DNA from: Deferribacteraceae bacterium
Lineage (GTDB): Bacteria; Chrysiogenota; Deferribacteres; Deferribacterales; JAISNW01
Direction of reading: 5' to 3'
Assembly (NCBI GenBank): GCA_031285415.1
Contig: JAITWF010000140.1
Location: 1-30,280, forward strand
Length of the DNA: 30,280 nt
The notes below the pieces were generated by a model. The model searched no databases. It saw only the letters and a list, made by a program, of their open reading frames with translations, and was not told where the DNA came from. Positions 1 to 8,245 of this stretch are shown piece by piece; position 1 is the first letter of the stretch; the number at the start of each line of letters is the position of its first letter. The translations under genes and the position numbers were made by a program.

Positions 1-30
1 GGGAGGGTGCCCGAAGGGCGGGAGAGGGGT
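1..30 (+). repeat. Truncated right part of a dispersed two-hairpin repeat unit
   Basis: The window opens inside a unit of the dispersed GC-rich repeat family. Visible parts are the G-rich arm (1-7), a hairpin GCCC-GAA-GGGC (9-19) and a G-rich 3' end closing with GAGGGGT (24-30). The same CCC-GAA-GGG hairpin occurs in the copy at 23567-23605. The C-rich 5' arm lies left of the window. The G-rich end also serves as the only Shine-Dalgarno-like sequence before the GTG start of the helicase gene. Confidence 0.7.
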
Positions 31-38
31 TTAATACT

Positions 39-2111
39 GTGAATTTGTTAGAGCAACTAAATACCAATCAGGCACTAGCCGTACAGCACACCGAGGGGCC
101 CCTTCTGGTGCTAGCAGGTGCTGGTGCAGGGAAAACTCGAGTTATCACCTATCGGATCGCCTATCTGATTCAGGAAAAGGGGGTGAAGCCGTGGAATATT
201 ATGGCTGTCACCTTCACCAATAAAGCCGCCGAGGAGATGAAATCTCGCCTAGCGCAGCTTGTGGGAGCGACGGGGAAGCAGGTCTGGATGGGGACGTTTC
301 ACAGTATCGGCTTGAATATCCTTCGCAGGTTTGGCGACAAGACCGTCGCAGGGGAGAACTTTGCGATAGTCGATCAAGATGATCGCCTGCACCTTGTGCG
401 AGATGTGGTGAAGGAGCTTGGGATCGACCCGAAGAAGTTTTCAGCTAAACATTACCTAAACTATATTAGCGACTACAAGAACCGTATCGATTACGTAGAG
501 AATCGTGCGCCCGAGGAGCTAACGCATAAATTTCCGCAAGTTTTCGCCCTCTACGAGAAGCTCTTGCGCAATCAGCACCTGATCGATTTCGATGATATGC
601 TCTCGCTTAGCTTGCGCCTATTCTTGCAACACCCCGATACACTCCTATACTACAAGGAGCTGTGCCAATATATTATGGTGGATGAGTATCAGGATACGAA
701 CGTTATCCAGTTTGCCTTTCTGCGACAGCTTGCAGGGGAGAGTGGCAATATTTGCGTGGTGGGGGATGATGATCAGTCGATCTACGGCTGGCGTGGGGCG
801 GAGGTCGAGAATATCCTATACTTTGAGGATCACTTCCGAGGGGCGAAAGAGGTTAAACTTGTGGAGAACTATCGAAGTGCGCCGCAGATCCTCGATGCCG
901 CCAATAGATTAATTCGCAATAACCAATCCCGACGTGGCAAGGAGCTTGTGGCGGCTTCCGAAAGAACAGGCGAGGTGAAGTTATTCAACCCCGATTCCGA
1001 GAGGGAGGAGGCGGAGCAGGTAGCGAGCCTTGTGAAGTCAAAGCTATCTGAAGGGGTGCCGCATTCGGAGATAGCGATTTTATATCGCACAAACGCCCAA
1101 TCTCGAAACTTTGAGGTGGTGCTAAACCGAGATGGTACGCCGTATAAGGTCGTTGGCGGTGTTGGCTTCTACCAGAGGCGAGAGATCAAGGATATATTGA
1201 GCTACTTGCGTGTATATAATAATCCGTACGATGAGGCGGCATATATCCGCATGATGAGGTCGCAATCAAAGGCGATCGAGAGGGTGCTGGAGTTTGCAGC
1301 ACAGAATCAGTGCGACCTCCTGACAGCTACCGAGATCTTAATGCCAGTGTTACCTGCAAAACAGGCGTCGATATTGGGTACAGGGCAGCATGTGATCGGC
1401 GAGATGGCGAAGTGCCAGAAGATCTCCGAGATGATCAATACCGTTATCGAGGTAAGCCAATATAAGGAGTATCTCAAGCAGTCGGAGACAGAGGAGGAGG
1501 CGGAGAATAGGATTGAAAATATCTACGAGCTTTTCAACGCCGCTGTGTCGTACGAAGAGGGTCGAGATATCTCTGATCCAGAGAAGAAGGCTGAATTTCT
1601 GGCGGAGTTCCTCGCTACTACAACGCTTGTCACCTCTGGCGATGAATCTTCGGCAGACTCTGTGAAGTTGATGAGTATCCACGCCGCCAAGGGGCTAGAG
1701 TTTGAGGTGGTATTCTTGACAGGGCTAGAGGAGCGAATCTTCCCTCTGCACGCCCACGATGATGAGGGGGATATAGAGGAGGAGCGCAGGCTCTGCTACG
1801 TAGGAATCACTAGGGCGAAGGTCTTTCTATGTCTCACATATACAACATCGAGACTAACTCACGGTAAGCGTGATCTAATGCGCCCATCGAGGTTTCTAAA
1901 AGAGCTAGCACTATCACCATCGAAGGAGCGCACCGTTTGGAACCCGAATCCGAATAGCGACGGCGCATTTCATAAGGGGCAGATCGTGGAGCATGAGCTA
2001 TTTGGCACAGGGGTAGTTCTTAGTGTGGACGGCTCTGGCGATAGCGCAAAGGTGGATGTGATGTTTAAGAAGAGCGGAGTTAAAAAACTCGTTGCAAGGT
2101 TTTTGAAATAA
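39..2111 (+). CDS. pcrA: UvrD/PcrA-family ATP-dependent 3'-5' DNA helicase
   Basis: Superfamily 1A helicase of 690 residues, close to the usual 650-740 for UvrD/PcrA. It unwinds DNA in nucleotide excision and mismatch repair and clears proteins from DNA. Visible motifs are Q-motif Gln11, Walker A AGAGAGKT (26-33), motif Ia TFTNKAAEEM, Walker B VDEYQDTN, motif III GDDDQSIYGWRGA, motif V with SIHAAKGLEF and motif VI with YVGITRA. The C-terminus (roughly 645-690, with HELFGTGVV) is the Tudor-like domain typical of PcrA/UvrD, so this is not Rep. The start is GTG, preceded by the G-rich end of a repeat unit. The gene begins a same-strand run with dapA, dapB and thiG, with a 55-base gap before dapA. 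PcrA versus UvrD naming is arbitrary here. Confidence 0.93.
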   Translation: MNLLEQLNTNQALAVQHTEGPLLVLAGAGAGKTRVITYRIAYLIQEKGVKPWNIMAVTFTNKAAEEMKSRLAQLVGATGKQVWMGTFHSIGLNILRRFGDKTVAGENFAIVDQDDRLHLVRDVVKELGIDPKKFSAKHYLNYISDYKNRIDYVENRAPEELTHKFPQVFALYEKLLRNQHLIDFDDMLSLSLRLFLQHPDTLLYYKELCQYIMVDEYQDTNVIQFAFLRQLAGESGNICVVGDDDQSIYGWRGAEVENILYFEDHFRGAKEVKLVENYRSAPQILDAANRLIRNNQSRRGKELVAASERTGEVKLFNPDSEREEAEQVASLVKSKLSEGVPHSEIAILYRTNAQSRNFEVVLNRDGTPYKVVGGVGFYQRREIKDILSYLRVYNNPYDEAAYIRMMRSQSKAIERVLEFAAQNQCDLLTATEILMPVLPAKQASILGTGQHVIGEMAKCQKISEMINTVIEVSQYKEYLKQSETEEEAENRIENIYELFNAAVSYEEGRDISDPEKKAEFLAEFLATTTLVTSGDESSADSVKLMSIHAAKGLEFEVVFLTGLEERIFPLHAHDDEGDIEEERRLCYVGITRAKVFLCLTYTTSRLTHGKRDLMRPSRFLKELALSPSKERTVWNPNPNSDGAFHKGQIVEHELFGTGVVLSVDGSGDSAKVDVMFKKSGVKKLVARFLK

Positions 2112-2129
2112 ATGGTATCTTAAATGTAG

Positions 2130-2148
2130 GGGTGGGGTCTGCCCACCC
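2130..2148. repeat. Short GC-rich hairpin between helicase gene and dapA
   Basis: GGGTGGG (2130-2136) pairs with CCCACCC (2142-2148) around a 5-base loop. No U-tract follows, so it is not a convincing intrinsic terminator. The G/C style recalls the dispersed repeats, but the variable second hairpin is absent. It lies 19 bases before the dapA start. Confidence 0.5.
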
Positions 2149-2166
2149 ATTGGATAGGGGGCGATC

Positions 2167-3039
2167 ATGTTTAAAGGAAGTATAGTAGCACTAGCCACAC
2201 CATTCTTAAATGGCAAGGTAGATGAACAGCGTCTTGGGGAGCTTGTGGAGTTCCATATAGCGAACGGTACCCATGCGATCGTATCGTGCGGCACCACTGG
2301 CGAATCGGCAACGATGAGCCATGATGAAGATATGCGTGTGACTGAGTTCGTCATTAAAAAGGTCAATAAACGTATCCCAGTGATCGCAGGAACTGGCTCT
2401 AATAACACCTCCGAAGCGTTAGATCTGACGGCGGCGGCGAAGAAGAACGGTGCCGATGGTGCACTTATCGTGGTGCCATACTATAATAAACCGACTCAAG
2501 AGGGGATGTATCAGCACTACAAGAAGATCGCAGAGACCGTTGATATACCTATAATCTTATATAACGTACCAGGCAGGACTGGCGTGGGTATGCAGCCCGA
2601 GACGGCGATTCGCCTATCGAAGATCCCAGGGATTGTGGCTATAAAAGAGGCGTCTGGCACAGTGGACAACGCTATGCAGATAATCAAATCTGCGCCAGAG
2701 TTTACCGTCCTCTCTGGCGACGATGGGATCACCTTCCCGATGATGGCGCTAGGCGCAAAGGGGGTTATCTCCGTTGCGGCAAACGTTATCCCCGATAAAG
2801 TCTCTAAATTATGCGAGTTTATGCTAGCTGGCAACTATACCGAGGGGCGCAAGCTTCACTACGAGTGCCTTGATCTGTTCAATGCAATGTTCTACGAGTC
2901 GAACCCGATCCCTGTGAAGGCGGCGTTGCACCTAATGGGGATGGTCGGAAGCGAAGTGCGTCTGCCACTCACCAATATGAGGCCAGAAAATTTAGAAAGA
3001 CTACGTATAGTTATGCAAAAAGTGGGGATCAAATGTTAG
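2167..3039 (+). CDS. dapA: 4-hydroxy-tetrahydrodipicolinate synthase (DapA)
   Basis: Condenses pyruvate with aspartate-4-semialdehyde in the first committed step of the lysine/diaminopimelate pathway, in the cytoplasm. At 290 residues it has the standard family length. Seen are the GTTGE motif (42-46), GTGSN (75-79), YYNKP with Tyr106, the catalytic Tyr132 in YNVPGRTG with Arg137, and the Schiff-base Lys160 in IKEASG. These match the class I aldolase barrel of the DHDPS/NAL family. The ATG follows a GGGGG stretch six bases upstream. Its 3' end overlaps dapB by 7 bases, so the two are translationally coupled. The adjacent dapB argues for DapA rather than an N-acetylneuraminate lyase-like paralogue. 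Confidence 0.95.
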   Translation: MFKGSIVALATPFLNGKVDEQRLGELVEFHIANGTHAIVSCGTTGESATMSHDEDMRVTEFVIKKVNKRIPVIAGTGSNNTSEALDLTAAAKKNGADGALIVVPYYNKPTQEGMYQHYKKIAETVDIPIILYNVPGRTGVGMQPETAIRLSKIPGIVAIKEASGTVDNAMQIIKSAPEFTVLSGDDGITFPMMALGAKGVISVAANVIPDKVSKLCEFMLAGNYTEGRKLHYECLDLFNAMFYESNPIPVKAALHLMGMVGSEVRLPLTNMRPENLERLRIVMQKVGIKC

Positions 3040-3824
3040 ATTCACAATTAAAGATATGTGTCGTTGGCGCAAGTGGCCGAATGGGGCGAGAGATCATGCA
3101 TCTAGTCGCTACCGACCCTGATACCGTCATACATAGCGCAATAGATAAGATCGATAACGAGCTTGCCTCCCTTGCCAGTAGCGAACATTGCACCATTACA
3201 AACAATTTAATAGAGGGTGCCGCCGATTGCGACGTAATAATAGATTTCTCTGGAGCTGCTGGCACAGTGTCAAACCTAAAGGCGTATAAAGCCCTAAAGA
3301 AGCCAGTAATTATCGGCAGTACTGGATTAGATGGCTCTGCTTTACAGGAGATTGCACTTCTGCAATCGTATATGCCTGTGCTTGTATCATCGAATATGAG
3401 TGTAGGGGTGAACGTGCTTCTAAAGGCGATCGAGATGGCTTCGAGGGCGTTGGGCGAGGATTTTGATATAGAGATCTTTGAGGCGCACCATAAACATAAG
3501 GTAGACGCACCCTCTGGCACCGCACTCACAATGGCAGAGGCAGCCGCTCACGGCAGAGGGGTGTCGCTACAAGATAACGCCGTATACTCTCGTGAAGGGC
3601 ATACTGGCGCACGTCCAGAGGGGGCGATCGGCTTTCAGGTGCTACGTGGAGGGGATATCGCTGGTGATCATACGGTATTCTTCTGCGGCGTTGGGGAGCG
3701 GATCGAGATGACTCATCGGGCGTCAAACCGCACAATCTTCGCTAAAGGTGCGCTACGCTGTGCCAAATGGATCGCTCATCAGCCGAACGGACTATATGGC
3801 ATGAACGACGTATTGGGGTTATAG
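3033..3824 (+). CDS. dapB: 4-hydroxy-tetrahydrodipicolinate reductase (DapB)
   Basis: Second enzyme of the diaminopimelate branch. It reduces the DapA product with NAD(P)H. Length is 263 residues, typical for the family. The N-terminal Rossmann fold carries VVGASGRMGRE (10-20). The C-terminal substrate domain has the DapB signature EAHHKHKVDAPSGTA starting near residue 150, with catalytic His152/His153, Lys156 and the SGT loop (161-163). The start lies inside the last codons of dapA in another frame, so the order dapA-dapB is operonic. It ends one base before the thiG start, suggesting that thiG is on the same message. Confidence 0.95.
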   Translation: MLDSQLKICVVGASGRMGREIMHLVATDPDTVIHSAIDKIDNELASLASSEHCTITNNLIEGAADCDVIIDFSGAAGTVSNLKAYKALKKPVIIGSTGLDGSALQEIALLQSYMPVLVSSNMSVGVNVLLKAIEMASRALGEDFDIEIFEAHHKHKVDAPSGTALTMAEAAAHGRGVSLQDNAVYSREGHTGARPEGAIGFQVLRGGDIAGDHTVFFCGVGERIEMTHRASNRTIFAKGALRCAKWIAHQPNGLYGMNDVLGL

Positions 3825-3825
3825 A

Positions 3826-4590
3826 ATGTCACTTATAATAGGTGGGCGCACATTCTCATCAAGGCTATTTATCGGTACAGGGAAGTACTCTTCGCATGCG
3901 GTGATGAGGTCGGCTCTGGAGGCAAGTGGCACGCAGATGGTCACAGTGGCACTGCGCCGAGTGGATTTTAATAACCCTACAGATGATATATTGGCCTATA
4001 TAGATAGAGATAGATACCTGCTTCTGCCGAACACTTCGGGGGCGAAGGACGCCGAACAGGCGGTCAGACTTGCCAGAATGGCACGTGCGGCAGGGTGCGA
4101 GCCGTGGGTGAAGCTTGAGATCACGCCAGAGCCTAGATTTCTACTGCCAGACGGCGTAGAGACGCTGAAGGCGGCGGAGATTCTTGTGAAGGATGGATTC
4201 ACGGTGCTACCGTATATAAATGCCGATCCAGTGCTTGCAATGCGCTTGCAGGAGGTAGGCTGTGCGGCTGTTATGCCGTTAGGCTCGCCGATTGGCACCA
4301 ATAGAGGCGTACGTACAAGGGATCAGATCGAGATTATAATAGAGCAGGCGACTGTGCCTGTGGTGGTGGACGCTGGAATAGGCACGCCGAGCCACGCCGC
4401 AGAGGCTATCGAGATGGGCGCTAGTGCAGTGTTAGTAAATACGGCAATAGCAGCGTCAAACGACCCAGTTAAGATGGCGAAAGCCTTTAAACTAGCGGTA
4501 GAGGGGGCAGTGCTGGCTGTAGAGGCTGGATTTGCTGGCAAGAGATCTGTTGCAAACGCCTCTAGCCCACTGACAGGATTTTTGGATTAA
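3826..4590 (+). CDS. thiG: Thiazole synthase (ThiG)
   Basis: Forms the thiazole phosphate carboxylate of thiamine from deoxyxylulose phosphate, dehydroglycine and ThiS-thiocarboxylate. The 254-residue TIM barrel shows LFIGTGKY (15-21), the Schiff-base Lys96 in WVKLEI, the phosphate-site GSPIG and VVDAGIGTPSHAAEAIEMG. Start ATG is one base after the dapB stop, so expression is probably coupled to lysine synthesis genes. No thiS reading frame is seen beside it, although ThiG needs that carrier. thiH, normally adjacent, lies 3.7 kb downstream beyond a toxin-antitoxin pair and two unrelated genes. No THI-box-like leader is visible nearby. The last four bases overlap the convergent antitoxin stop. 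Confidence 0.95.
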   Translation: MSLIIGGRTFSSRLFIGTGKYSSHAVMRSALEASGTQMVTVALRRVDFNNPTDDILAYIDRDRYLLLPNTSGAKDAEQAVRLARMARAAGCEPWVKLEITPEPRFLLPDGVETLKAAEILVKDGFTVLPYINADPVLAMRLQEVGCAAVMPLGSPIGTNRGVRTRDQIEIIIEQATVPVVVDAGIGTPSHAAEAIEMGASAVLVNTAIAASNDPVKMAKAFKLAVEGAVLAVEAGFAGKRSVANASSPLTGFLD

Positions 4591-4928
4591 ATGCTCAGTT
4601 GCTCCAAAGTAATACCTAATGCAGTTGCAATCTTTTGGCGTATACTCTTTTTCAGTCGGTCTGCTCTCTCATGCTGAGAGTATGCCGCCTGAGAGATCCC
4701 CAAACGCTTTGCAACATCCTCTTGTGTCAGATCTAGATACTCCCTCCATGCGCGAGCAGGAGAGTAGTCATTATCAATCACTAAGTCTATTACCTCGCTA
4801 GGGATTGCATTTGCGATATTTAGGGGTTGTCTATTTATCATGCTTTCGTACTCATTGTACGGAATAACTACAAACGCAGGCTTTCCGCTAGAACCTTTAA
4901 TAATCTGTATTTCAGTATGTGCTTTCAT
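4587..4928 (-). CDS. HTH (XRE-type) antitoxin of a RelE-type pair
   Basis: A 113-residue protein in two parts. Residues 1-35 contain FVVIPYNEYESM, which looks like the short Phd/YefM-like DNA-binding or dimer segment. Residues about 58-113 form a Cro/C1 helix-turn-helix (LTQEDVAKRLGISQAAYSQHE). The start is within the last codons of the toxin gene (17-base overlap), giving toxin-first order as in HigBA. Such proteins neutralise the toxin and repress their own promoter. That is family knowledge, and no operator was proven here. Its stop codon interlocks with that of thiG on the other strand. Confidence 0.85.
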   Translation of the reverse strand: MKAHTEIQIIKGSSGKPAFVVIPYNEYESMINRQPLNIANAIPSEVIDLVIDNDYSPARAWREYLDLTQEDVAKRLGISQAAYSQHERADRLKKSIRQKIATALGITLEQLSI

Positions 4929-5160
4929 TGCGTATTTTTACCTCCTCTATCGATACGATCTGGATATGTCCATCAAAGTTAAAGAACACTCTATATCTGC
5001 CAACCCTTAGCCTGTACTGATACTTATGATTTGTGAGCTTCTTAACACCCTCACAATCAGGCATTTCTGCAAGCAGTGCTATTTTATCTCTTATACTCTT
5101 ACGTTCAGGTATCTTAAGTAATTGCTTAGCAGCTTTCGGCTGATAGCAGATCTTATTCAT
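4912..5160 (-). CDS. RelE/ParE-superfamily toxin
   Basis: An 82-residue basic protein with the compact RelE fold signatures: N-terminal helix segment with QPKAAKQLLKIPERKSIRDKI, then KKLTNHKYQYRLRVGRYRVFF, where the Arg-rich strand is typical of RelE mRNA interferases, and a terminal beta-strand. RelE-like toxins usually cleave ribosome-bound mRNA. Activity here is inferred from family only. It precedes and overlaps the antitoxin gene. No Shine-Dalgarno sequence stands before the ATG. Instead a consensus -10 ends five bases upstream, implying a leaderless transcript. Confidence 0.85.
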   Translation of the reverse strand: MNKICYQPKAAKQLLKIPERKSIRDKIALLAEMPDCEGVKKLTNHKYQYRLRVGRYRVFFNFDGHIQIVSIEEVKIRNESTY

Positions 5161-5165
5161 AGATA

Positions 5166-5194
5166 ATTATAATTCAAATATAAGCATATAACAA
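5166..5194 (-). promoter_or_regulatory. Sigma70-type promoter of the toxin-antitoxin operon
   Basis: On the minus strand TTGTTA (5189-5194) is followed after exactly 17 bases by TATAAT (5166-5171). The toxin ATG begins five bases after the -10, so a start site at normal spacing falls at or beside the A of the ATG. Confidence 0.7.
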
Positions 5195-5227
5195 GTATTT
5201 TATAAGTGTGGATTTGTTAAATGAGTT

Positions 5228-5261
5228 CGCCCTCCCCCCTCTGCGGCAAGAGGGGAGGGCG
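5228..5261. terminator. GC-rich inverted repeat between the lipoprotein stop and the toxin promoter
   Basis: CGCCCT...CTCT (5228-5242) pairs with AGAGGGGAGGGCG (5249-5261) with two extra C bases bulged. It lies 18 bases past the stop of the minus-strand InlB-repeat lipoprotein gene. It may stop transcription before the toxin promoter, but no U-run follows. Its composition resembles the dispersed repeat units. Confidence 0.45.
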
Positions 5262-5278
5262 AGGTGAATGGGAAAGTA

Positions 5279-6706
5279 TTACTCTATGTTTTCAGGGATT
5301 ATCTCCCACTCCCACTGCGCACATAGGCGCATGTCACGTCCGACTGGAAGTGGGAAGGTGACGTACTTTTTAGCGTCGAGATCATACCAGCCAAGAAACT
5401 TAAAGTTATCTATTGCAACTACAGGTGGCGTTTCGATCTGCGTGACATTAGTTACAATTTCAAGCACCGTCGCTTCATCTATATAAAAGGTAACGTCGTA
5501 CCCTGTAGGGGTAATGGGAATCTCCTCCCAACGAGCGTATATGTGCAGTTCTTTTGTGACGGTAAGGGGAAAGGTGTAATACTTCAGATCTATACCATCA
5601 CTCCAGTAGCTAATTTTATAGTTCTCTCGTTCAAATATAGGCGGTGTTTCGATATATGAAACGTTTGTGAGAACTACAGGCTCTTCATCGCCGTAGTTAG
5701 GATAAAATGTCACGGTATACCCTGTAGATGGCTCTATCTCCCACTTTGCATATAGCGTGATATCGCCTGGTTTTTTGTATGGGAATATCAGTCTATCGCC
5801 TGTACGCTCTTCATTGTCAAACCACCCCTCGAAGGTGTAGCCAGCTTTTGTGGTGACAGGCTCTGTTTCGATATTGGCGACATTTTCCATCGTTTCCACA
5901 GGTGTGCCACCATCTGTATTGAATATGACTGTGCGAGGGGTCATCGTCCAGAATGAGTTCAATGTGGTGTTTTTTGTCACAGTATATGGGAAGGTGGCCT
6001 GCTGACGAATCTCGTTATCAAACCAGTATGCAAATGTGTACCCCTCCCTTGTAGTTATAGGCAATTCTTCAATAATAGTAACGCCATACATCGTCTCTAC
6101 AGGCGTGCCATCTGTAAGAAATATTACAGTATACCCTGTCGCAGGTTCCATCTCCCAATTTGCATATAGCATGATATCTTTTGTAACTTCATATGGGAAT
6201 GTCAGCCTGTTGCCTTCAAAGCTGATAGATTCAAACCACCCCTCAAAGGTGTAGCCCTCTCGTGTGGTGACAGGCTCTGTCTCTATCAAGCGAGTATCGT
6301 TTTGGTCTGGCACAAGGGAACCGCCGTTTACCTCAAACTGCACATCGTATGTCGGCAGTGGGATATTTATCGTCTGCCAGATTGCGTATACCGTTATATT
6401 ATCATTCACAGTGGTGTTAGATGTGAAATTGCTATCCGCCGCATGCTGGTCGGTGTTCCAGCCAACGAATAAGTATGTATCCTTCTGCGGATCATTGGGC
6501 ATCTCTTCGCCCAAAGATTTACCCTTCACAACGTTAATGGTGCTATAGATCTCGCCATCAACATTAAATGTTACGGTATGAATAGTAGTGAGTGGCGGTG
6601 TACCCCCATCATCATTACTATCTCCATCTGAACTGCCGCCGTCGCAGGCTACGAGTAGCATGCATATAGCTGAAATCATTAATACCAATAACTTCCTAAG
6701 CATCAT
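5279..6706 (-). CDS. Lipoprotein with six InlB B-type repeats
   Basis: A 475-residue secreted lipoprotein. Residues 1-20 are a signal peptide and LVAC places the lipidated Cys at 21. A Gly/Ser/Asp linker (22-40) follows. Then come six Listeria-Bacteroides-type (Flg_new/InlB B) repeats, roughly 43-111, 121-185, 192-254, 258-323, 330-394 and 402-466. Each has a strand like VTFNVDG, a GYTFEGW-like turn and an end such as YANWE or YAKWE. These repeats usually sit in surface proteins that bind hosts, polymers or neighbouring cells. No enzymatic domain is seen. The second Met follows directly, and GGGAGG lies five bases before the first ATG. It is divergent from the LuxR-type regulator gene, a plausible regulator-target pair. 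Spurious plus-strand reading frames inside it reflect repeat bias. Confidence 0.85.
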   Translation of the reverse strand: MMLRKLLVLMISAICMLLVACDGGSSDGDSNDDGGTPPLTTIHTVTFNVDGEIYSTINVVKGKSLGEEMPNDPQKDTYLFVGWNTDQHAADSNFTSNTTVNDNITVYAIWQTINIPLPTYDVQFEVNGGSLVPDQNDTRLIETEPVTTREGYTFEGWFESISFEGNRLTFPYEVTKDIMLYANWEMEPATGYTVIFLTDGTPVETMYGVTIIEELPITTREGYTFAYWFDNEIRQQATFPYTVTKNTTLNSFWTMTPRTVIFNTDGGTPVETMENVANIETEPVTTKAGYTFEGWFDNEERTGDRLIFPYKKPGDITLYAKWEIEPSTGYTVTFYPNYGDEEPVVLTNVSYIETPPIFERENYKISYWSDGIDLKYYTFPLTVTKELHIYARWEEIPITPTGYDVTFYIDEATVLEIVTNVTQIETPPVVAIDNFKFLGWYDLDAKKYVTFPLPVGRDMRLCAQWEWEIIPENIE

Positions 6707-6718
6707 AGAAACCTCCCT

Positions 6719-6733
6719 ACATAAATTTTATGT
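6719..6733. promoter_or_regulatory. Operator-like inverted repeat before the lipoprotein gene
   Basis: ACATAAA-T-TTTATGT is a perfect 7-base inverted repeat. It lies between the Shine-Dalgarno of the minus-strand lipoprotein gene and an AT-rich promoter-like stretch (6745-6760). It could be an operator or a 5' UTR hairpin. Confidence 0.4.
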
Positions 6734-6765
6734 GTGGGTATCTTTCATATATAGTAAAAAAACGA

Positions 6766-6810
6766 TACCCCCTTAAGGGGGTAAAAGTGAATTCCCCCCC
6801 TTAGGGGGGT
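6766..6810. repeat. Two tandem C/G palindromes in a divergent intergenic region
   Basis: The first (6766-6783) is a perfect 18-base palindrome, TACCCCCTTAAGGGGGTA. The second (6795-6809) is CCCCCC-TTA-GGGGGG. They are 11 bases apart and 36 bases before the LuxR-type gene, which has no clear Shine-Dalgarno. They may be regulator sites or a worn copy of the dispersed repeat. Neither has a U-tract in the direction of a gene end. Confidence 0.6.
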
Positions 6811-6845
6811 GTCCAAAAGTTGTTATTTATGATTACGATAACTAT

Positions 6846-8237
6846 ATGAAGAACAACATTATTTCCGAAAATAGGTTGCTACAACTAGATCCTAGCTGGC
6901 TACTGCGAATTTGTTTTGCATTGCAGTCGCCCACCACCAGCATAACATACTTCTTTATGCTTCCCACAGGGAATACCTTCCTTCGGGTGGCTGATAACTA
7001 TATGCTGCTCTATCTTCTGCTGGCGTATACCTTTGCGATCGCATTTATGATCTTATTGCCACGCTCTGTCCTGTGGGTGGCACGTATTGCTATTATAGTT
7101 GCGCTACTGACTACAGTTATAATGTTTCTGCCGCTGAACGAGGGGGTAATCGTTGTTGCCTACTGCCTACTTATCTGCTCATCTAACTTTATAATAGCGT
7201 TGCAGGCGTGTATTCTTATTAACCTATTCAGCAAAGAGGCGGCTATCAGATCTATATGTCTTGTATATCTTCTTAGCCTCGGCATAAGCCTGTTTTTAGA
7301 CCTAAATATAGCCACTATGTCGCTTCCACTTTTTAGGGTATTCGCCATATCTATAATTCTCTGCTGGCTATACTTTCACTGGAGCATTCCGGCAAATATC
7401 TGGCCAACGTACGCACGCAAAAAAGATCGTCTTGTACCGCCACACATGATCTTTGCAGGGATCTATCTTATCGTAGGGCTTGGGTGCGTACTTACTCTAT
7501 TTGGGGTATCGGTTGCGGTGCATTTAGAGATACTAGCTGTGCTATTTATCTCGATAATGCTTACAAGCGTAGTGCTATATGCGCTATGGCGACATGGCGG
7601 TATTAACCCATTTCGCACAGGGGCGGTGGTGGTATCTATGGGGACGCTCGGCTTTGCCGTGCTTATAATGTCTATATATATCCCTGTGCTATCTATACCT
7701 GCGTGCATACTGATAGGTGCAAGTATCCCAAGTACAGGGATCGGGGCATACTTCGGAGGGGTATTCTTAATGGAGCGATACCCCTCACGGTTTATTGCGC
7801 CAATTATCGTCACCATTGCCCTGCTTTCGTTGGTGGCAAACTATCTAATCGCTGAACTTTTTGCAGATAATGTTCATCTTATATATGCGACGTATCTCTT
7901 TATCGCTGCAATACTTGCTACGGCGTACTTTGCACTGCTGCCATATCTCGTCTACGCTATGCCTGATAAGCTAGTGGCTACGCATGAAGAGGAGGCAGAG
8001 ACAAAACTAACACTAAAGCCCGATAATTTTATGACGTACGCTCTCGATAAGATTACAGGGCAGGAGATGCGCCTTGCAGAGCTTATCGTGCAGGGGTATA
8101 GTACTGCAGAGATGGCTAATATTATGAAGTTAGCTGAAAGCACGATAAAAAGTTATAGAAAATCACTTTACTCAAAACTTGATATACATTCCAGATGGGA
8201 TCTGTTAAGATTGGCGGAGAGATATCAAGCAAAATAA
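6846..8237 (+). CDS. Membrane-embedded LuxR-type transcriptional regulator
   Basis: A 463-residue protein with about 11-12 hydrophobic segments between residues 20 and 375, arranged like a major-facilitator or other polytopic sensor. A soluble linker with acidic EEEAETK follows near 385. A C-terminal LuxR/GerE helix-turn-helix (about 400-460) contains LAELIVQGYSTAEMANIM, then STIKSYRKSLYSKLDIHSR, the usual recognition helix pattern. It probably senses a membrane-soluble or transported ligand and binds DNA while anchored in the inner membrane. The ligand is unknown. The gene is divergent from the InlB-repeat lipoprotein, a likely target. The upstream region lacks a clear Shine-Dalgarno. Eight bases separate its stop from thiH. 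Confidence 0.8.
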   Translation: MKNNIISENRLLQLDPSWLLRICFALQSPTTSITYFFMLPTGNTFLRVADNYMLLYLLLAYTFAIAFMILLPRSVLWVARIAIIVALLTTVIMFLPLNEGVIVVAYCLLICSSNFIIALQACILINLFSKEAAIRSICLVYLLSLGISLFLDLNIATMSLPLFRVFAISIILCWLYFHWSIPANIWPTYARKKDRLVPPHMIFAGIYLIVGLGCVLTLFGVSVAVHLEILAVLFISIMLTSVVLYALWRHGGINPFRTGAVVVSMGTLGFAVLIMSIYIPVLSIPACILIGASIPSTGIGAYFGGVFLMERYPSRFIAPIIVTIALLSLVANYLIAELFADNVHLIYATYLFIAAILATAYFALLPYLVYAMPDKLVATHEEEAETKLTLKPDNFMTYALDKITGQEMRLAELIVQGYSTAEMANIMKLAESTIKSYRKSLYSKLDIHSRWDLLRLAERYQAK

Positions 8238-8245
8238 GAGGTGAT

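Noticed and set aside
2112..2166. Lysine or TPP riboswitch before dapA-dapB-thiG
   Set aside because: The gap is only 55 bases and shows one GC hairpin. Neither aptamer could fit.
8195..8245. Upstream start for ThiH
   Set aside because: It would overlap the regulator gene by 43 bases and has no ribosome site, while ATG 8246 has AGAGGTGAT directly upstream.
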